Shown here in pieces: positions 15,484 through 23,863 of a stretch of DNA of 64,000 bases (its first letter is position 1; every line of letters starts with the position of its first letter). The notes below the pieces were generated by a model that worked only from the letters and a program-made list of their open reading frames with translations, was not told where the DNA came from and searched no databases. Both the position numbers and the translations under genes were made by a program. The DNA comes from Streptomyces sp. STR69 (GTDB lineage Bacteria; Actinomycetota; Actinomycetes; Streptomycetales; Streptomycetaceae). The DNA is taken from NCBI RefSeq assembly GCF_024519455.1, contig NZ_JALJRY010000032.1, positions 1-64,000 of the forward strand, read 5' to 3'.

Positions 15484-16791
15484 ATGAGCTCGCTTAATCT
15501 CGACGACTTCACCGATCTGATCGAGCGCCCCGACGGCGGTGTGCGCCGTGACGCCGAGGCGCGGCGTGAACGTCAGATCGTGCCGCCCGGGTCGCTGGGC
15601 CGACTCGACGACCTGGGTGAGTGGCTGGCGGCGGCGCAGTCCTCCGTGCCGGTGCGGCCGGTCGAACGGCCTCGGTTGGTGTTGTTCGCGGGCGACCACG
15701 GGATCGCCGAACTCGGCGTGTCCGCACGGCCCGTGGGCACCGCCGACCAGTTGGTGCGGTCGCTGCTGGACGGCGGCAGCCCGGCGGCCGTACTGGCCCG
15801 GCGGCTCGGGGTGCCGGTGCGGATCGTGGACATGGCCCTGGACTGCGAGCCGGACTCGCTGCCCGACGAGGTCGTGAAGCATCGCGTACGGCGGGGCAGC
15901 GGGCGGATCGACATCGAGGACGCGCTGACCCTGGAGGAGGCGGAGGCCGCGTTCCGGGCCGGGGTGGCCGTCGCCGACGAGGAGGCCGACTCCGGTACGG
16001 ATCTGGTGGTCCTCGGCGATGTGAGCGTCGGCGGTACGACCCCGGCCTGCGTGCTGATCGCCGCGCTGTGCGGCACCGACGCGTCCGTGGTCACCGGGCG
16101 GGGCGGCCTCGCGATCGACGACCTGGCGTGGATGCGCAAGTGCGCGGCGATCCGGGACGCGCTGCGCCGGGCCCGGCCGGTGCTCGGCGACCAGTTGCAG
16201 TTGCTCGCGACGGTGGGCGGAGCCGACCTCGCCGCGATGACCGGGTTCCTGCTGCAGAGCGCCGTACGGAAGCTGCCGGTGATCCTGGACGGGGTGGTGG
16301 CCGCCGCCTGCGCGCTGGTGGGTCAGCGGGTCGCGTTCCGGGCGCCGGACTGGTGGCTGGCCGGGCAGAACAGCGGGGAGCCGGGGCAGGCGAAGGCACT
16401 GGACCGGATGGCCCTGGAACCGCTGCTCGACCACGGCGTGACCGTCGGCGAGGGCGCGGGCGCGCTGCTCGCGCTGCCGCTGGTGCAGGCCGCGGCGGCG
16501 CTGGCGGCCGAACTCCCGCTCAAGCGGGACGAGTCGGCGGAACCGGAAGAGCCGGAGGAGCCTTCCCCTTCCGTGGAGCCCGTTGCCGCGGCAGAGCCTG
16601 CGGCTGCCGCGGTGCCGCCCGCACCCGTCGCGGAGCCGGAGAGTGCCGCCCGGCCGGAGCGGGCCGTGGAGCCCGAGAGCGCCGCAAGGTCGGAACAGGC
16701 CGCGCGGCCGGAAGCGGCCGTGGGGTCGGAGAAGGCCGAAGACTCCGTCGAGGTCGGGACGCCCGCCGACGTCGAGAAGCCCCAGGAGTGA
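15484..16791 (+). CDS. cobT: Nicotinate-nucleotide-dimethylbenzimidazole phosphoribosyltransferase with acidic tail
   Basis: Makes alpha-ribazole phosphate from dimethylbenzimidazole and nicotinate mononucleotide for the lower cobalamin ligand. The 435-residue product carries family landmarks: VPPGSLGRLDDLGEW near residue 35, FAGDHGI, the glycine loop GDVSVGGTTPA and the catalytic Glu in TVGEGAGALLALP. The core ends near residue 345; the remaining about 90 residues are a Pro/Glu/Ala/Ser tail with imperfect repeats of the type PESAARPERAVE, absent from ordinary CobT enzymes. It lies divergent from a methyltransferase gene and before the DUF2156 gene. Confidence 0.93.
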   Translation: MSSLNLDDFTDLIERPDGGVRRDAEARRERQIVPPGSLGRLDDLGEWLAAAQSSVPVRPVERPRLVLFAGDHGIAELGVSARPVGTADQLVRSLLDGGSPAAVLARRLGVPVRIVDMALDCEPDSLPDEVVKHRVRRGSGRIDIEDALTLEEAEAAFRAGVAVADEEADSGTDLVVLGDVSVGGTTPACVLIAALCGTDASVVTGRGGLAIDDLAWMRKCAAIRDALRRARPVLGDQLQLLATVGGADLAAMTGFLLQSAVRKLPVILDGVVAAACALVGQRVAFRAPDWWLAGQNSGEPGQAKALDRMALEPLLDHGVTVGEGAGALLALPLVQAAAALAAELPLKRDESAEPEEPEEPSPSVEPVAAAEPAAAAVPPAPVAEPESAARPERAVEPESAARSEQAARPEAAVGSEKAEDSVEVGTPADVEKPQE

Positions 16792-16860
16792 CCTAGGTGT
16801 GATCGTTGCGGCGACGGAAAAGAAACGTTCGCCGCAACAACACCCATATGATCCTCCTTC

Positions 16861-18627
16861 ATGGGAGATGTCCGGGTCGGGCCCGTTCAAGAACGTCATA
16901 GCTCAGGCGCCTCGCGGCGGGCCGCGGCCTTCGCCGTCTGGTATCTGCGGGCCGTCGCGTTCATCAACTTCCTCAGCGCGGCGTGGGTTTCGCTGGGGCA
17001 GGACGTACGACGGCACAACCAGGAGAACTTCTTCACGCCGTATCTGCTGACGGCCGGTTTCGCGTCCGGGGTGTTCACGGCGTTCCTCGCCATCACCATG
17101 CGGCGCCGCAAACGCGCCGCGTGGATTCTGAACCTGGTGGTCAGCGGGCTGTTCCTGGCGCTGTTCGGGTTCGCGATGTCGTTCCAGGAGATCCGCCAGT
17201 ACGCGCAGAACTGGATCTCCCTGGGCCTGACCGCCGCCTTCGTCGCCGCACTGCTGGTGGGGCGCCGGGAGTTCTACGCCAAGGGCGACCGGTCCAACCC
17301 CCGGCTGGCCGCCGTCGTCGCCGTCGGCGGCACGGTGGCCGCCTCGCTGCTGGCCGGGCTGCTGGTGACGGTCACCAACCAGGCGCACGACGCGTCCCGT
17401 TCGACGTTCGTGGAGCGCTGGCACTACGGCGCGTTCCGGCTGGTCACGATCGACGCCCCGGAGAACCGCTTCCCCGGGATCTGGACCCCGAACTGGGTCA
17501 ACGTCGCCATCAACGTGCTCAGTACGGTCCTCGTCCTCGCCGTGTTCTACGCCGCGTTCCGCTCCCGGCGTGCCGTCGACCCGCTCACCGAGGACGACGA
17601 GAAGAAGCTGCGGGCGCTCCTCGACCGGCAGGGCGAGCGGGACTCGCTCGGGTACTTCGCGCTGCGCCGGGAGAAGAGCGTGGTGTGGTCGCCGACCGGC
17701 AAGGCCGCCGTCGCCTACCGGGTCGTGGGCGGGGTGTCGCTGGCGTCCGGTGACCCGATCGGCGACCCGGAGGCGTGGCCCGGCGCGATCGAGCCCTGGC
17801 TCGCGGAAGCCCGCGTTCACGGATGGATTCCGGCCGTCATGGGCGCGAGCGAGGAGGCGGGCACCGTCTACGCACGGCACGGACTCGACGCCCTCGAACT
17901 CGGGGACGAAGCCCTCGTCGAGGTCGCCGACTTCACCCTTGAGGGGCGCGCCATGCGGACCGTGCGGCAGGCCTACAACCGGGTGAAGCGGGCCGGTTAC
18001 ACCGTGCGGATCCGCCGCCATGAGGACATTCCGGCCGAGGAGATGGCGTACCTGCTGAAGCGGGCCGACGACTGGCGGGACGGGGCCACCGAGCGCGGCT
18101 TCAGCATGGCGCTCGGACGGCTCGGGGACCCCGACGACGGGCAGTGCGTGATGCTCGAATGCACCGACGGGGACGGCGAGTTGAGGGCGGTGCTGTCCTT
18201 CGTGCCGTGGGGTCCGCACGGGCTGTCCCTCGACCTGATGCGCCGGGACCGCGACTCCGACAACGGCCTCATGGAGTTCATGGTGATCGAACTCCTGCGC
18301 CGCGCCCGGGAAATCGGAATCACCCAGGTATCGCTCAACTTCGCCATGTTCCGTTCGGTCTTTGAACGTGGGGCGCGGATCGGCGCCGGGCCGGTGCTGC
18401 GGCTGTGGAGGTCGCTCCTCAGCTTCTTCTCCCGGTGGTGGCAGATCGAGTCGCTGTACCGCGCCAACGCCAAGTACCGGCCCATCTGGGAACCCCGGTT
18501 CCTGCTCTTCGAGAAGAGCGCGGACCTGCTGCGCATCGGCCTCGCGTCGGCGCGCGCCGAAGGGTTCCTGGAGGCGCCGGGACTGCCGAAGTGGCTGCAC
18601 CGCAAGCACCTGGAGACGCACAGATGA
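16861..18627 (+). CDS. DUF2156 (MprF/LysX synthase-like) membrane protein
   Basis: A 588-residue protein with about six membrane helices in residues 23-236, followed by a cytoplasmic dual-GNAT DUF2156 domain (about residues 260-560) like the synthase half of MprF and the N-terminal part of LysX. That domain moves an aminoacyl group from tRNA to phosphatidylglycerol in MprF proteins. Recognisable pieces are the NRVKRAGY region, FVPWGPHGLSLDLMRRD and QVSLNFAMFRSVF. No lysyl-tRNA synthetase domain is attached. Its stop overlaps the start of the next gene (ATGA). Lipid aminoacylation is inferred from the family only. Confidence 0.85.
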   Translation: MGDVRVGPVQERHSSGASRRAAAFAVWYLRAVAFINFLSAAWVSLGQDVRRHNQENFFTPYLLTAGFASGVFTAFLAITMRRRKRAAWILNLVVSGLFLALFGFAMSFQEIRQYAQNWISLGLTAAFVAALLVGRREFYAKGDRSNPRLAAVVAVGGTVAASLLAGLLVTVTNQAHDASRSTFVERWHYGAFRLVTIDAPENRFPGIWTPNWVNVAINVLSTVLVLAVFYAAFRSRRAVDPLTEDDEKKLRALLDRQGERDSLGYFALRREKSVVWSPTGKAAVAYRVVGGVSLASGDPIGDPEAWPGAIEPWLAEARVHGWIPAVMGASEEAGTVYARHGLDALELGDEALVEVADFTLEGRAMRTVRQAYNRVKRAGYTVRIRRHEDIPAEEMAYLLKRADDWRDGATERGFSMALGRLGDPDDGQCVMLECTDGDGELRAVLSFVPWGPHGLSLDLMRRDRDSDNGLMEFMVIELLRRAREIGITQVSLNFAMFRSVFERGARIGAGPVLRLWRSLLSFFSRWWQIESLYRANAKYRPIWEPRFLLFEKSADLLRIGLASARAEGFLEAPGLPKWLHRKHLETHR

Positions 18628-19286
18628 ACCGCCTCGCCCGCTGGGCCCGCGCCGAATGGGGACTGCTCTACGTCACCGTGCGCGAGCCGCTCCTGAAGCG
18701 GCGCCTGCGGGCGATCCCGATGACGATCGGGGCGGTGCTGCTGACGGCGGCGCTGCAGTTCGTGCAGAACCAGTCGTGGGGCTATCAGTTCGTGCAGGAC
18801 GCGGGCGCGGTACGGGCCGAGGACCCGCTGTGGCCGGCCCTCCTCCGCACCCCGCTCTCCCTGTTCGTCCCGGCGCTGGACCTCCCGGTGTGGGGCGCCC
18901 TGGCCCAGATCCTCTTCGTGTTCGGCATCGCGGAGATCTGCCTCGGCCGCTGGCGCACGCTGGTCATCGCCTACGCCGCGACCCTCGCCGGCACGCTCTA
19001 CGCCCGCCTCGGCATCTGGCTCGGCTTCGACAACCCGTTCGGGCTGCCCGGCTCGGACCGGCTGGTCGTGGACACGGGCCCCTCGGCCGCGGTGGTCGGC
19101 CTCGCGGTGTTCGTCGCCTGGCGCTACGGCGCCTACGCGACGGCGCTCGCCGTGACCGGCGCGATGGCCATCGAGGTCATGCTGAAGGGCAACCTCGCCG
19201 GCAAGGAACATCTGGCGGCGATCATCGCGGTGGGCCTGCTGTGCCTGGCTTCGGCGCTACGGCACCGGCGGCTGCGCATACGGTAG
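18624..19286 (+). CDS. Rhomboid-like integral membrane protein
   Basis: A 220-residue protein with about six hydrophobic segments. The middle segment has DTGPSAAVVGLAVF, resembling the GxS motif of rhomboid helix 4, and a later helix starts GKEHLAAIIAVGL, resembling the catalytic His helix. This fits the rhomboid-like family of actinobacteria; protease activity is not certain. It is translationally coupled to the DUF2156 gene (ATGA overlap at 18624), so the two probably act together. The long frame that starts at 18405 is an upstream extension inside the previous gene and is rejected. Confidence 0.75.
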   Translation: MNRLARWARAEWGLLYVTVREPLLKRRLRAIPMTIGAVLLTAALQFVQNQSWGYQFVQDAGAVRAEDPLWPALLRTPLSLFVPALDLPVWGALAQILFVFGIAEICLGRWRTLVIAYAATLAGTLYARLGIWLGFDNPFGLPGSDRLVVDTGPSAAVVGLAVFVAWRYGAYATALAVTGAMAIEVMLKGNLAGKEHLAAIIAVGLLCLASALRHRRLRIR

Positions 19287-19314
19287 GTACGGCGGGAGCC
19301 GACTCACTGCCGAC

Positions 19315-20082
19315 TCACTGCCGACCGGGGATCCGCACCGGATCCGGATCCGGCTTGCCGCCGATCCAGTCCTGGAAGGCCCGGCGCGGGCCCGCCCAGC
19401 GGCGGTCGTGGTGGTAGGCGCGGAGGGTCGAACGGGCCCGGGCCCGATGGCGGCGCTTGCGGTAGAAGCGCTTGGCCCAGGGAGAACCCGGGCGGGCCAG
19501 CCTGATCGCGCCGACGACAGCGACCAGCGGGACGAGGACGCCGAAGACCGCCGTACGCGCCTTGCCCTTGCTCAGGGCGATGAGGGAGAACAGGAAGTTG
19601 ACCCCGACGCTGACGATCACGCCGGCGCGGTCGTGGAGTTCGGCGGCGCTGAGGTCGTTGACGCCGAAGGGCGAGAAACCGGCGAGGACGAACCCGACCA
19701 GGGCCGCCGTGAGCACCACCGCCTCGACGCTCTTGCGGCCCGCCTCGGTCCAGTAGACGTCGTCGAGATAGAGGATCAGCGCGAACTCGTCCAGCACCAG
19801 GCCCGCACCGATGCCGAAGACGATCGCGAACAGGGCGGACCCGACGCCGTAGCGCGTGCTGGCCACCGCGCCGAAACCGCCGAGCACGGAGAGGACCACG
19901 CCCGGGACGACGTGGTGGATGTGCACGTCACCCGCCTTGATGTTGCCGAAGGGGCCCTTGCCCGCGCGGATCAGCCGGGTGATGACACGGGTGATGACGA
20001 ACGTCAGGACGAAGGCGGTGAGCGCGAGGAGCAGGGGGAGTTTGCCCGGCTCGACGATGTTGCGGTGCAGCCAATGTCCCAT
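19315..20082 (-). CDS. Conserved integral membrane protein
   Basis: A 255-residue protein with about six membrane helices and a basic C-terminal tail (KRFYRKRRHRARARS). Notable motifs are DVHIHHVVPGVV after helix 1 and DEFALILYLDDVYW in the middle: conserved His, Asp and Glu near the membrane suggest metal or substrate binding, but I know no assigned function for this actinobacterial family. It is convergent with the rhomboid-like gene and divergent from cobS. Confidence 0.82.
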   Translation of the reverse strand: MGHWLHRNIVEPGKLPLLLALTAFVLTFVITRVITRLIRAGKGPFGNIKAGDVHIHHVVPGVVLSVLGGFGAVASTRYGVGSALFAIVFGIGAGLVLDEFALILYLDDVYWTEAGRKSVEAVVLTAALVGFVLAGFSPFGVNDLSAAELHDRAGVIVSVGVNFLFSLIALSKGKARTAVFGVLVPLVAVVGAIRLARPGSPWAKRFYRKRRHRARARSTLRAYHHDRRWAGPRRAFQDWIGGKPDPDPVRIPGRQ

Positions 20083-20142
20083 ATGCGCACTTTAGCGATG
20101 GCCGCCGTCACCGCCCTCCGGACCGCCGGGTAACCTGCGCCG

Positions 20143-20928
20143 GTGTCCAAGACCCCGCCTCGCACCGGCCTCCGCTTCGCCTTCGGCACCCTGACGGTTC
20201 TCCCGGTCGGGGTGACCCGCTGGGACCGGGAGACCGCGCGCGCCGGAATGATGGCCGCCCCGATCGTCGGGACGGTCGTCGGTGCGTGCTCGGCGGGGCT
20301 CGGGCTGTTGCTGCTGTTCCTGGGCGCGAGCCCGCTGCTCGCCGCTGTCGGCACGGTCGCCGTGCCCGCCGTCCTCACCCGCGGCCTGCACCTGGACGGG
20401 CTCGCGGACACCGCCGACGGGCTGGGCAGCGGGAAGCCCGCGGAGGACGCACTGCGGATCATGAAGCAGTCGGACATCGGCCCGTTCGGGGTCCTGAGTC
20501 TTGTCTTCGTCCTGCTCGCTCAGGTGGCCGCGCTGGCGCAGCTCTACGACGACTCGTGGGCGCGGGGAGCCGCTGCGGCGATCGTGTCCGCAGCCGCCTC
20601 GCGGCTTGCGTTGACCTGGGCTGCCCGTGCGGGCGTGCCTGCGGCTCGGCCGGAGGGGCTGGGGGCTGCGGTCGCGGAGGTTGTGCCGGTGGGGGGTGCG
20701 GTGGCCGTGACCGTGTCCTACCTGGTGATCTCTGCGGCGCTCGGGCCGTTCTTCGGGGCGCAGGGCAGGGTGCGGGCGGTTGTTGCCGTTGTCGTGGCGC
20801 TGGTCGCGGCTGAACTCCTTCTCCGGCATTGCAGGCGGCGGTTCGGCGGGGTCACGGGGGACGTGTTCGGGGGGCTTGCGGAGACTGCTGCGACGACTGC
20901 GCTCGTGGTGCTTGCACTGGGGGGCTGA
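20143..20928 (+). CDS. cobS: Adenosylcobinamide-GDP ribazoletransferase (cobalamin synthase)
   Basis: An integral membrane enzyme joining adenosylcobinamide-GDP to alpha-ribazole (phosphate), the last assembly step of cobalamin. The 261-residue product has the signature RGLHLDGLADTADGLGSG (about residues 79-96), then KQSDIGPFGVL and five or six hydrophobic helices. The GTG start gives VSKTPPRTGLRFAFGTLTVLP, the usual opening. Together with the CobU-type gene and cobT upstream it supplies the nucleotide-loop pathway; corrin ring genes are not in the window. Confidence 0.94.
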   Translation: MSKTPPRTGLRFAFGTLTVLPVGVTRWDRETARAGMMAAPIVGTVVGACSAGLGLLLLFLGASPLLAAVGTVAVPAVLTRGLHLDGLADTADGLGSGKPAEDALRIMKQSDIGPFGVLSLVFVLLAQVAALAQLYDDSWARGAAAAIVSAAASRLALTWAARAGVPAARPEGLGAAVAEVVPVGGAVAVTVSYLVISAALGPFFGAQGRVRAVVAVVVALVAAELLLRHCRRRFGGVTGDVFGGLAETAATTALVVLALGG

Positions 20929-20944
20929 GTGCGGGTGCGTCGTG

Positions 20945-20996
20945 GCCGGTCGCGCCCGCGCGGCGGAGCCGCAACCGTCACAGCCGCGCGCCCCTG
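20945..20996. repeat. Diverged GC-rich intergenic repeat with hairpin
   Basis: Related to the 24-base family (GGTCGCGC ... CGCGCGCCCCT) with a central GCGCGGCGGAGCCGC. It lies between the convergent cobS and GH114-type genes and can act as a transcription stop. Confidence 0.5.
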
Positions 20997-21018
20997 AGGG
21001 GGTTGCCCTGAGGCTTGT

Positions 21019-21807
21019 TCAACAGGACCGGCGCCAGGCTCCCAGTTCGTACTTCTTCTCCAGTGAACTCAGCTTCAGGCGGCGGGAGTTCGCGCAGAAT
21101 TTGGTGGTCGGGAGTTCGTACTCGACGTGGAAGACCGCCTTGTTGGCCCTGATGAAGGGCTTCAGGGCGTCGCATTCGCCGTACTGGGCGCACTGTTCGT
21201 TGACCGCGAAGTCGAAGTCGCCTACCAGGGCCGGGATTTGGTCGAGGTCGTTCTTGAGGCCGACCGCCATGCCCCGGTCGTGGGCGAGTTTCGCGATCAG
21301 GCGGTTGTAGCGGAGCTGGTCGGCTGCCTTCAGGGGGAAGCCGGTGTCGTTCCGGTAGCCGTCCATGTTGTCGGGCTCCACCGCGTCGAAGCCCTTCTCC
21401 CGGCACATGTCGAGGCGGGTCGCCATCAGGGGTTCGAGGATGTCGGTGCGGCGGATGTCGAGCCAGCGTTCGCCCTTCCAGCCGTTGCCCTTGCCCAGCA
21501 CCGACTTGGGGAACTTCTCGGCGTCGGGGCGGAAGTCCTCCCAGGCGCCGGTGGAGAGGTAGCAGATGACCTTGCGGCCCTTGTCGTGCAGCGCGGTCAC
21601 CGTGGCCTTGGACTGGTCGAAGCCGTCGATGTCGTAGACCGGGACGTCGACGGAGGTGTCCAGGCGTCCGCTGAGCTGCCACTGCCAGGCCACGCCCGGG
21701 CGGGGTTGCCAGCGCTTCCCGGTCTCCGGCCTGTCGTCGGGGGTGGAGGCGCAGCCCGCGAGGAGCAGGAGGAGAAGCAGGGGGAACAACGCGGTGGGGC
21801 GTCTCAC
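21019..21807 (-). CDS. Secreted lipoprotein, GH114 / endo-alpha-1,4-polygalactosaminidase-like
   Basis: A 262-residue protein with a short signal and lipobox (LLLLLAGCASTP), so it is exported and anchored. The mature part is a TIM-barrel of the GH114 type: VDVPVYDIDGFD at the start, VICYLSTGAWEDFRPD, DAVEPDNMDGYRN and VGLKNDLDQIP follow in order. Family members cleave or bind galactosamine-containing exopolysaccharides; the actual substrate is unknown. I chose the GTG at 21807 because it directly precedes the signal peptide; the longer ATG frame adds residues without a signal. Confidence 0.82.
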   Translation of the reverse strand: MRRPTALFPLLLLLLLAGCASTPDDRPETGKRWQPRPGVAWQWQLSGRLDTSVDVPVYDIDGFDQSKATVTALHDKGRKVICYLSTGAWEDFRPDAEKFPKSVLGKGNGWKGERWLDIRRTDILEPLMATRLDMCREKGFDAVEPDNMDGYRNDTGFPLKAADQLRYNRLIAKLAHDRGMAVGLKNDLDQIPALVGDFDFAVNEQCAQYGECDALKPFIRANKAVFHVEYELPTTKFCANSRRLKLSSLEKKYELGAWRRSC

Positions 21808-22054
21808 GGGACGGGCTCCAGGGTGTGGGGCGAGGGACCCCAAGGATGATCTCCCATGCCCGGTACCGCGCGGTGCGCCGAGGCCCCCGTGCGAACGCCC
21901 CGTCGCGCACACGCGCGTAGGCTCCGTTCTGGGCCGTCACCAGCCCCCTGTGTCCACCGCCGCCGCAGGTCGGAAATAGGGTCGGTTGCCGGGCCCGGTC
22001 GACCCACCCCGTTCGACCGCGGAAACTTCACATCGGAAGCGAGAATTCACCACT

Positions 22055-23572
22055 GTGACTGCTCTCACTCTCAGCACCGCCGCGGCGCCCGGCCTGCGGG
22101 CCGACGCGATCGTGATCGGTGTCGGCAAGGGCGGCAAGGGCCCGGTCGTCGCACCGGGCGCCGACGCCGTGGACAAGGCGTACGACGGCAGGCTCGCCGG
22201 CGTCCTGGAGACCCTGGGCGCCTCCGGTGCCGAAGGCGAGATCACGAAGCTGCCCGCCCCGGCCGGCTTCAAGGCGCCGCTCGTGCTCGCGGTGGGCCTC
22301 GGCGCCGAGCCCGAGAACGGCGACGCGTACGACGCCGAGGCGCTGCGCCGGGCCGCCGGCGTCGCCGCCCGCGCCCTGACCGGTGCCAAGAAGGCCGCCT
22401 TCGCGCTGCCCCTCGCCGACGCGGCCGACGCCGGCGCGATCGCCGAGGGCGCGCTGCTCGGCGCGTACTCCTTCGACGCGTACAAGGACAACGGCAAGGA
22501 CGCCAAGGGCAAGGGCCCGCTCGGCGAGGTCGCCCTGCTCGGCGGCAAGCCGCGCGACAAGGAGTACAAGGCGGCCGTAGAGCGTGCTCTGACGGTCACC
22601 GAGGAGCTGAACCGCGCCCGCGACCTGATCAACACCCCGCCGAACGACCTCGACCCCGAGGCCTTCGCCGCCGTCGCGCAGACCGCGGCCAAGGAGCACG
22701 GCATCAAGGTCGAGGTGCTCGACGAGAAGGCCCTCGAAGAGGGCGGCTACGGCGGCATCCTCGGCGTCGGCGCCGGATCCGCGGCCGGTCCGCGCCTGGT
22801 GAAGCTGTCGTACACGCACGAGGCGGCGAGCAAGCACCTCGCGTTCGTCGGCAAGGGCATCACCTACGACTCGGGCGGTATCTCGCTCAAGCCGGCCGGG
22901 CACAACGAGACGATGAAGTGCGACATGAGCGGTGCGGCGGCGGTCTTCGCCGCCGTGGTCGTCGCCGCCCGGCTGGGCCTTGAGGTCAATGTGACCGGCT
23001 GGCTGGCGCTCGCCGAGAACATGCCGTCCGGTTCCGCGACCCGTCCCGGTGACGTGCTGCGCATGTACAGCGGCAAGACCGTCGAGGTCCTCAACACGGA
23101 CGCCGAGGGCCGGCTCGTCCTCGCGGACGCGCTGTGGGCGGCGTCGGCGGAGAAGCCGGACGCGATCGTGGACGTGGCGACGCTGACCGGGGCGATGGTG
23201 CTGGCTCTCGGGAGCCGGACGTTCGGGGTCATGGCGAACGACGACGCGTTCCGCGCCGCGATCGTCGACGCCGCCGAGGAGGTCGGTGAGCCGTCGTGGC
23301 CGATGCCTCTGCCGGAGCACCTGCGCAAGGGGATGGACTCCCCCACCGCCGACATCGCGAACATGGGTGAGCGGATGGGTGGCGGGCTGGTCGCCGGGCT
23401 GTTCCTGCGCGAGTTCGTGGGCGAGGGGATCACCTGGGCCCACGTCGACATCGCGGGGCCGGCGTTCAACGAGGGCGGGCCGTTCGGCTACACACCCAAG
23501 GGTGGGACCGGGTCTGCGGTGCGGACGTTGGTGCGGCTTGCGGAGTTGACCGCGGCGGGGGATCTGGGCTGA
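22055..23572 (+). CDS. pepA: Leucyl aminopeptidase (M17 family)
   Basis: A cytosolic dizinc/dimanganese exopeptidase removing N-terminal residues from peptides. The 505-residue product has an N-terminal macro-like domain and a C-terminal catalytic domain with GKGITYDSGGISLKP (Lys and Asp ligands), KCDMSGAAAV and the family signature NTDAEGRLVLADAL. The GTG at 22055 (VTALTLSTAAA) is preferred to the ATG at 21986, whose added 23 residues are basic and non-conserved. The same gene precedes the E2 gene in mycobacteria. Confidence 0.94.
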   Translation: MTALTLSTAAAPGLRADAIVIGVGKGGKGPVVAPGADAVDKAYDGRLAGVLETLGASGAEGEITKLPAPAGFKAPLVLAVGLGAEPENGDAYDAEALRRAAGVAARALTGAKKAAFALPLADAADAGAIAEGALLGAYSFDAYKDNGKDAKGKGPLGEVALLGGKPRDKEYKAAVERALTVTEELNRARDLINTPPNDLDPEAFAAVAQTAAKEHGIKVEVLDEKALEEGGYGGILGVGAGSAAGPRLVKLSYTHEAASKHLAFVGKGITYDSGGISLKPAGHNETMKCDMSGAAAVFAAVVVAARLGLEVNVTGWLALAENMPSGSATRPGDVLRMYSGKTVEVLNTDAEGRLVLADALWAASAEKPDAIVDVATLTGAMVLALGSRTFGVMANDDAFRAAIVDAAEEVGEPSWPMPLPEHLRKGMDSPTADIANMGERMGGGLVAGLFLREFVGEGITWAHVDIAGPAFNEGGPFGYTPKGGTGSAVRTLVRLAELTAAGDLG

Positions 23573-23863
23573 CGTTCTGCGCCCGATAACTCGATACCTG
23601 GGGTGCGTGGGCGACTGCGGGACGGTTTTGGGCCGGTCGCGCAGTTCCCCGCGCCCCTGGGTGGGTCACCTGAGCCGGTGTTCTCAAGTGAGCGTGTGGC
23701 GTCTCACACCCAGGCCCGGCGTCTCGTTGGGCCTCGACAAGTGCGAAGATGGGCTCGGCAGGACAGGGCCCCCACCACAGGGCCGAAGAAAGAGCGGCCG
23801 GACACCAGCCGCCGCGCGGTCACTGACGACCGGCGTACGGCGCACATGCATGGAGGACGTGAC
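23573..23863. other. Intergenic region upstream of lpd
   Basis: A 291-base gap holding the dispersed repeat copy B (23635-23658) and the lpd ribosome site GGAGG (23852-23856). An in-frame extension of lpd through it starts at 23603 but reads repeat sequence, so it is not coding. A promoter for the lpd-E2 operon is expected; I cannot place its boxes. Confidence 0.5.
23635..23658. repeat. Dispersed 24-base intergenic repeat, copy B
   Basis: Starts GGTCGCGCAG and ends CCGCGCCCCT, identical to copy E at 61843 and to the reverse complements at 35015 and 40412. It lies downstream of pepA. Confidence 0.9.

Noticed and set aside
13500..20150. Cobalamin riboswitch upstream of cobU, cobT or cobS
   Set aside because: I looked for a long structured leader and a B12-box-like motif; the gaps are short (60-140 bases) and show none.
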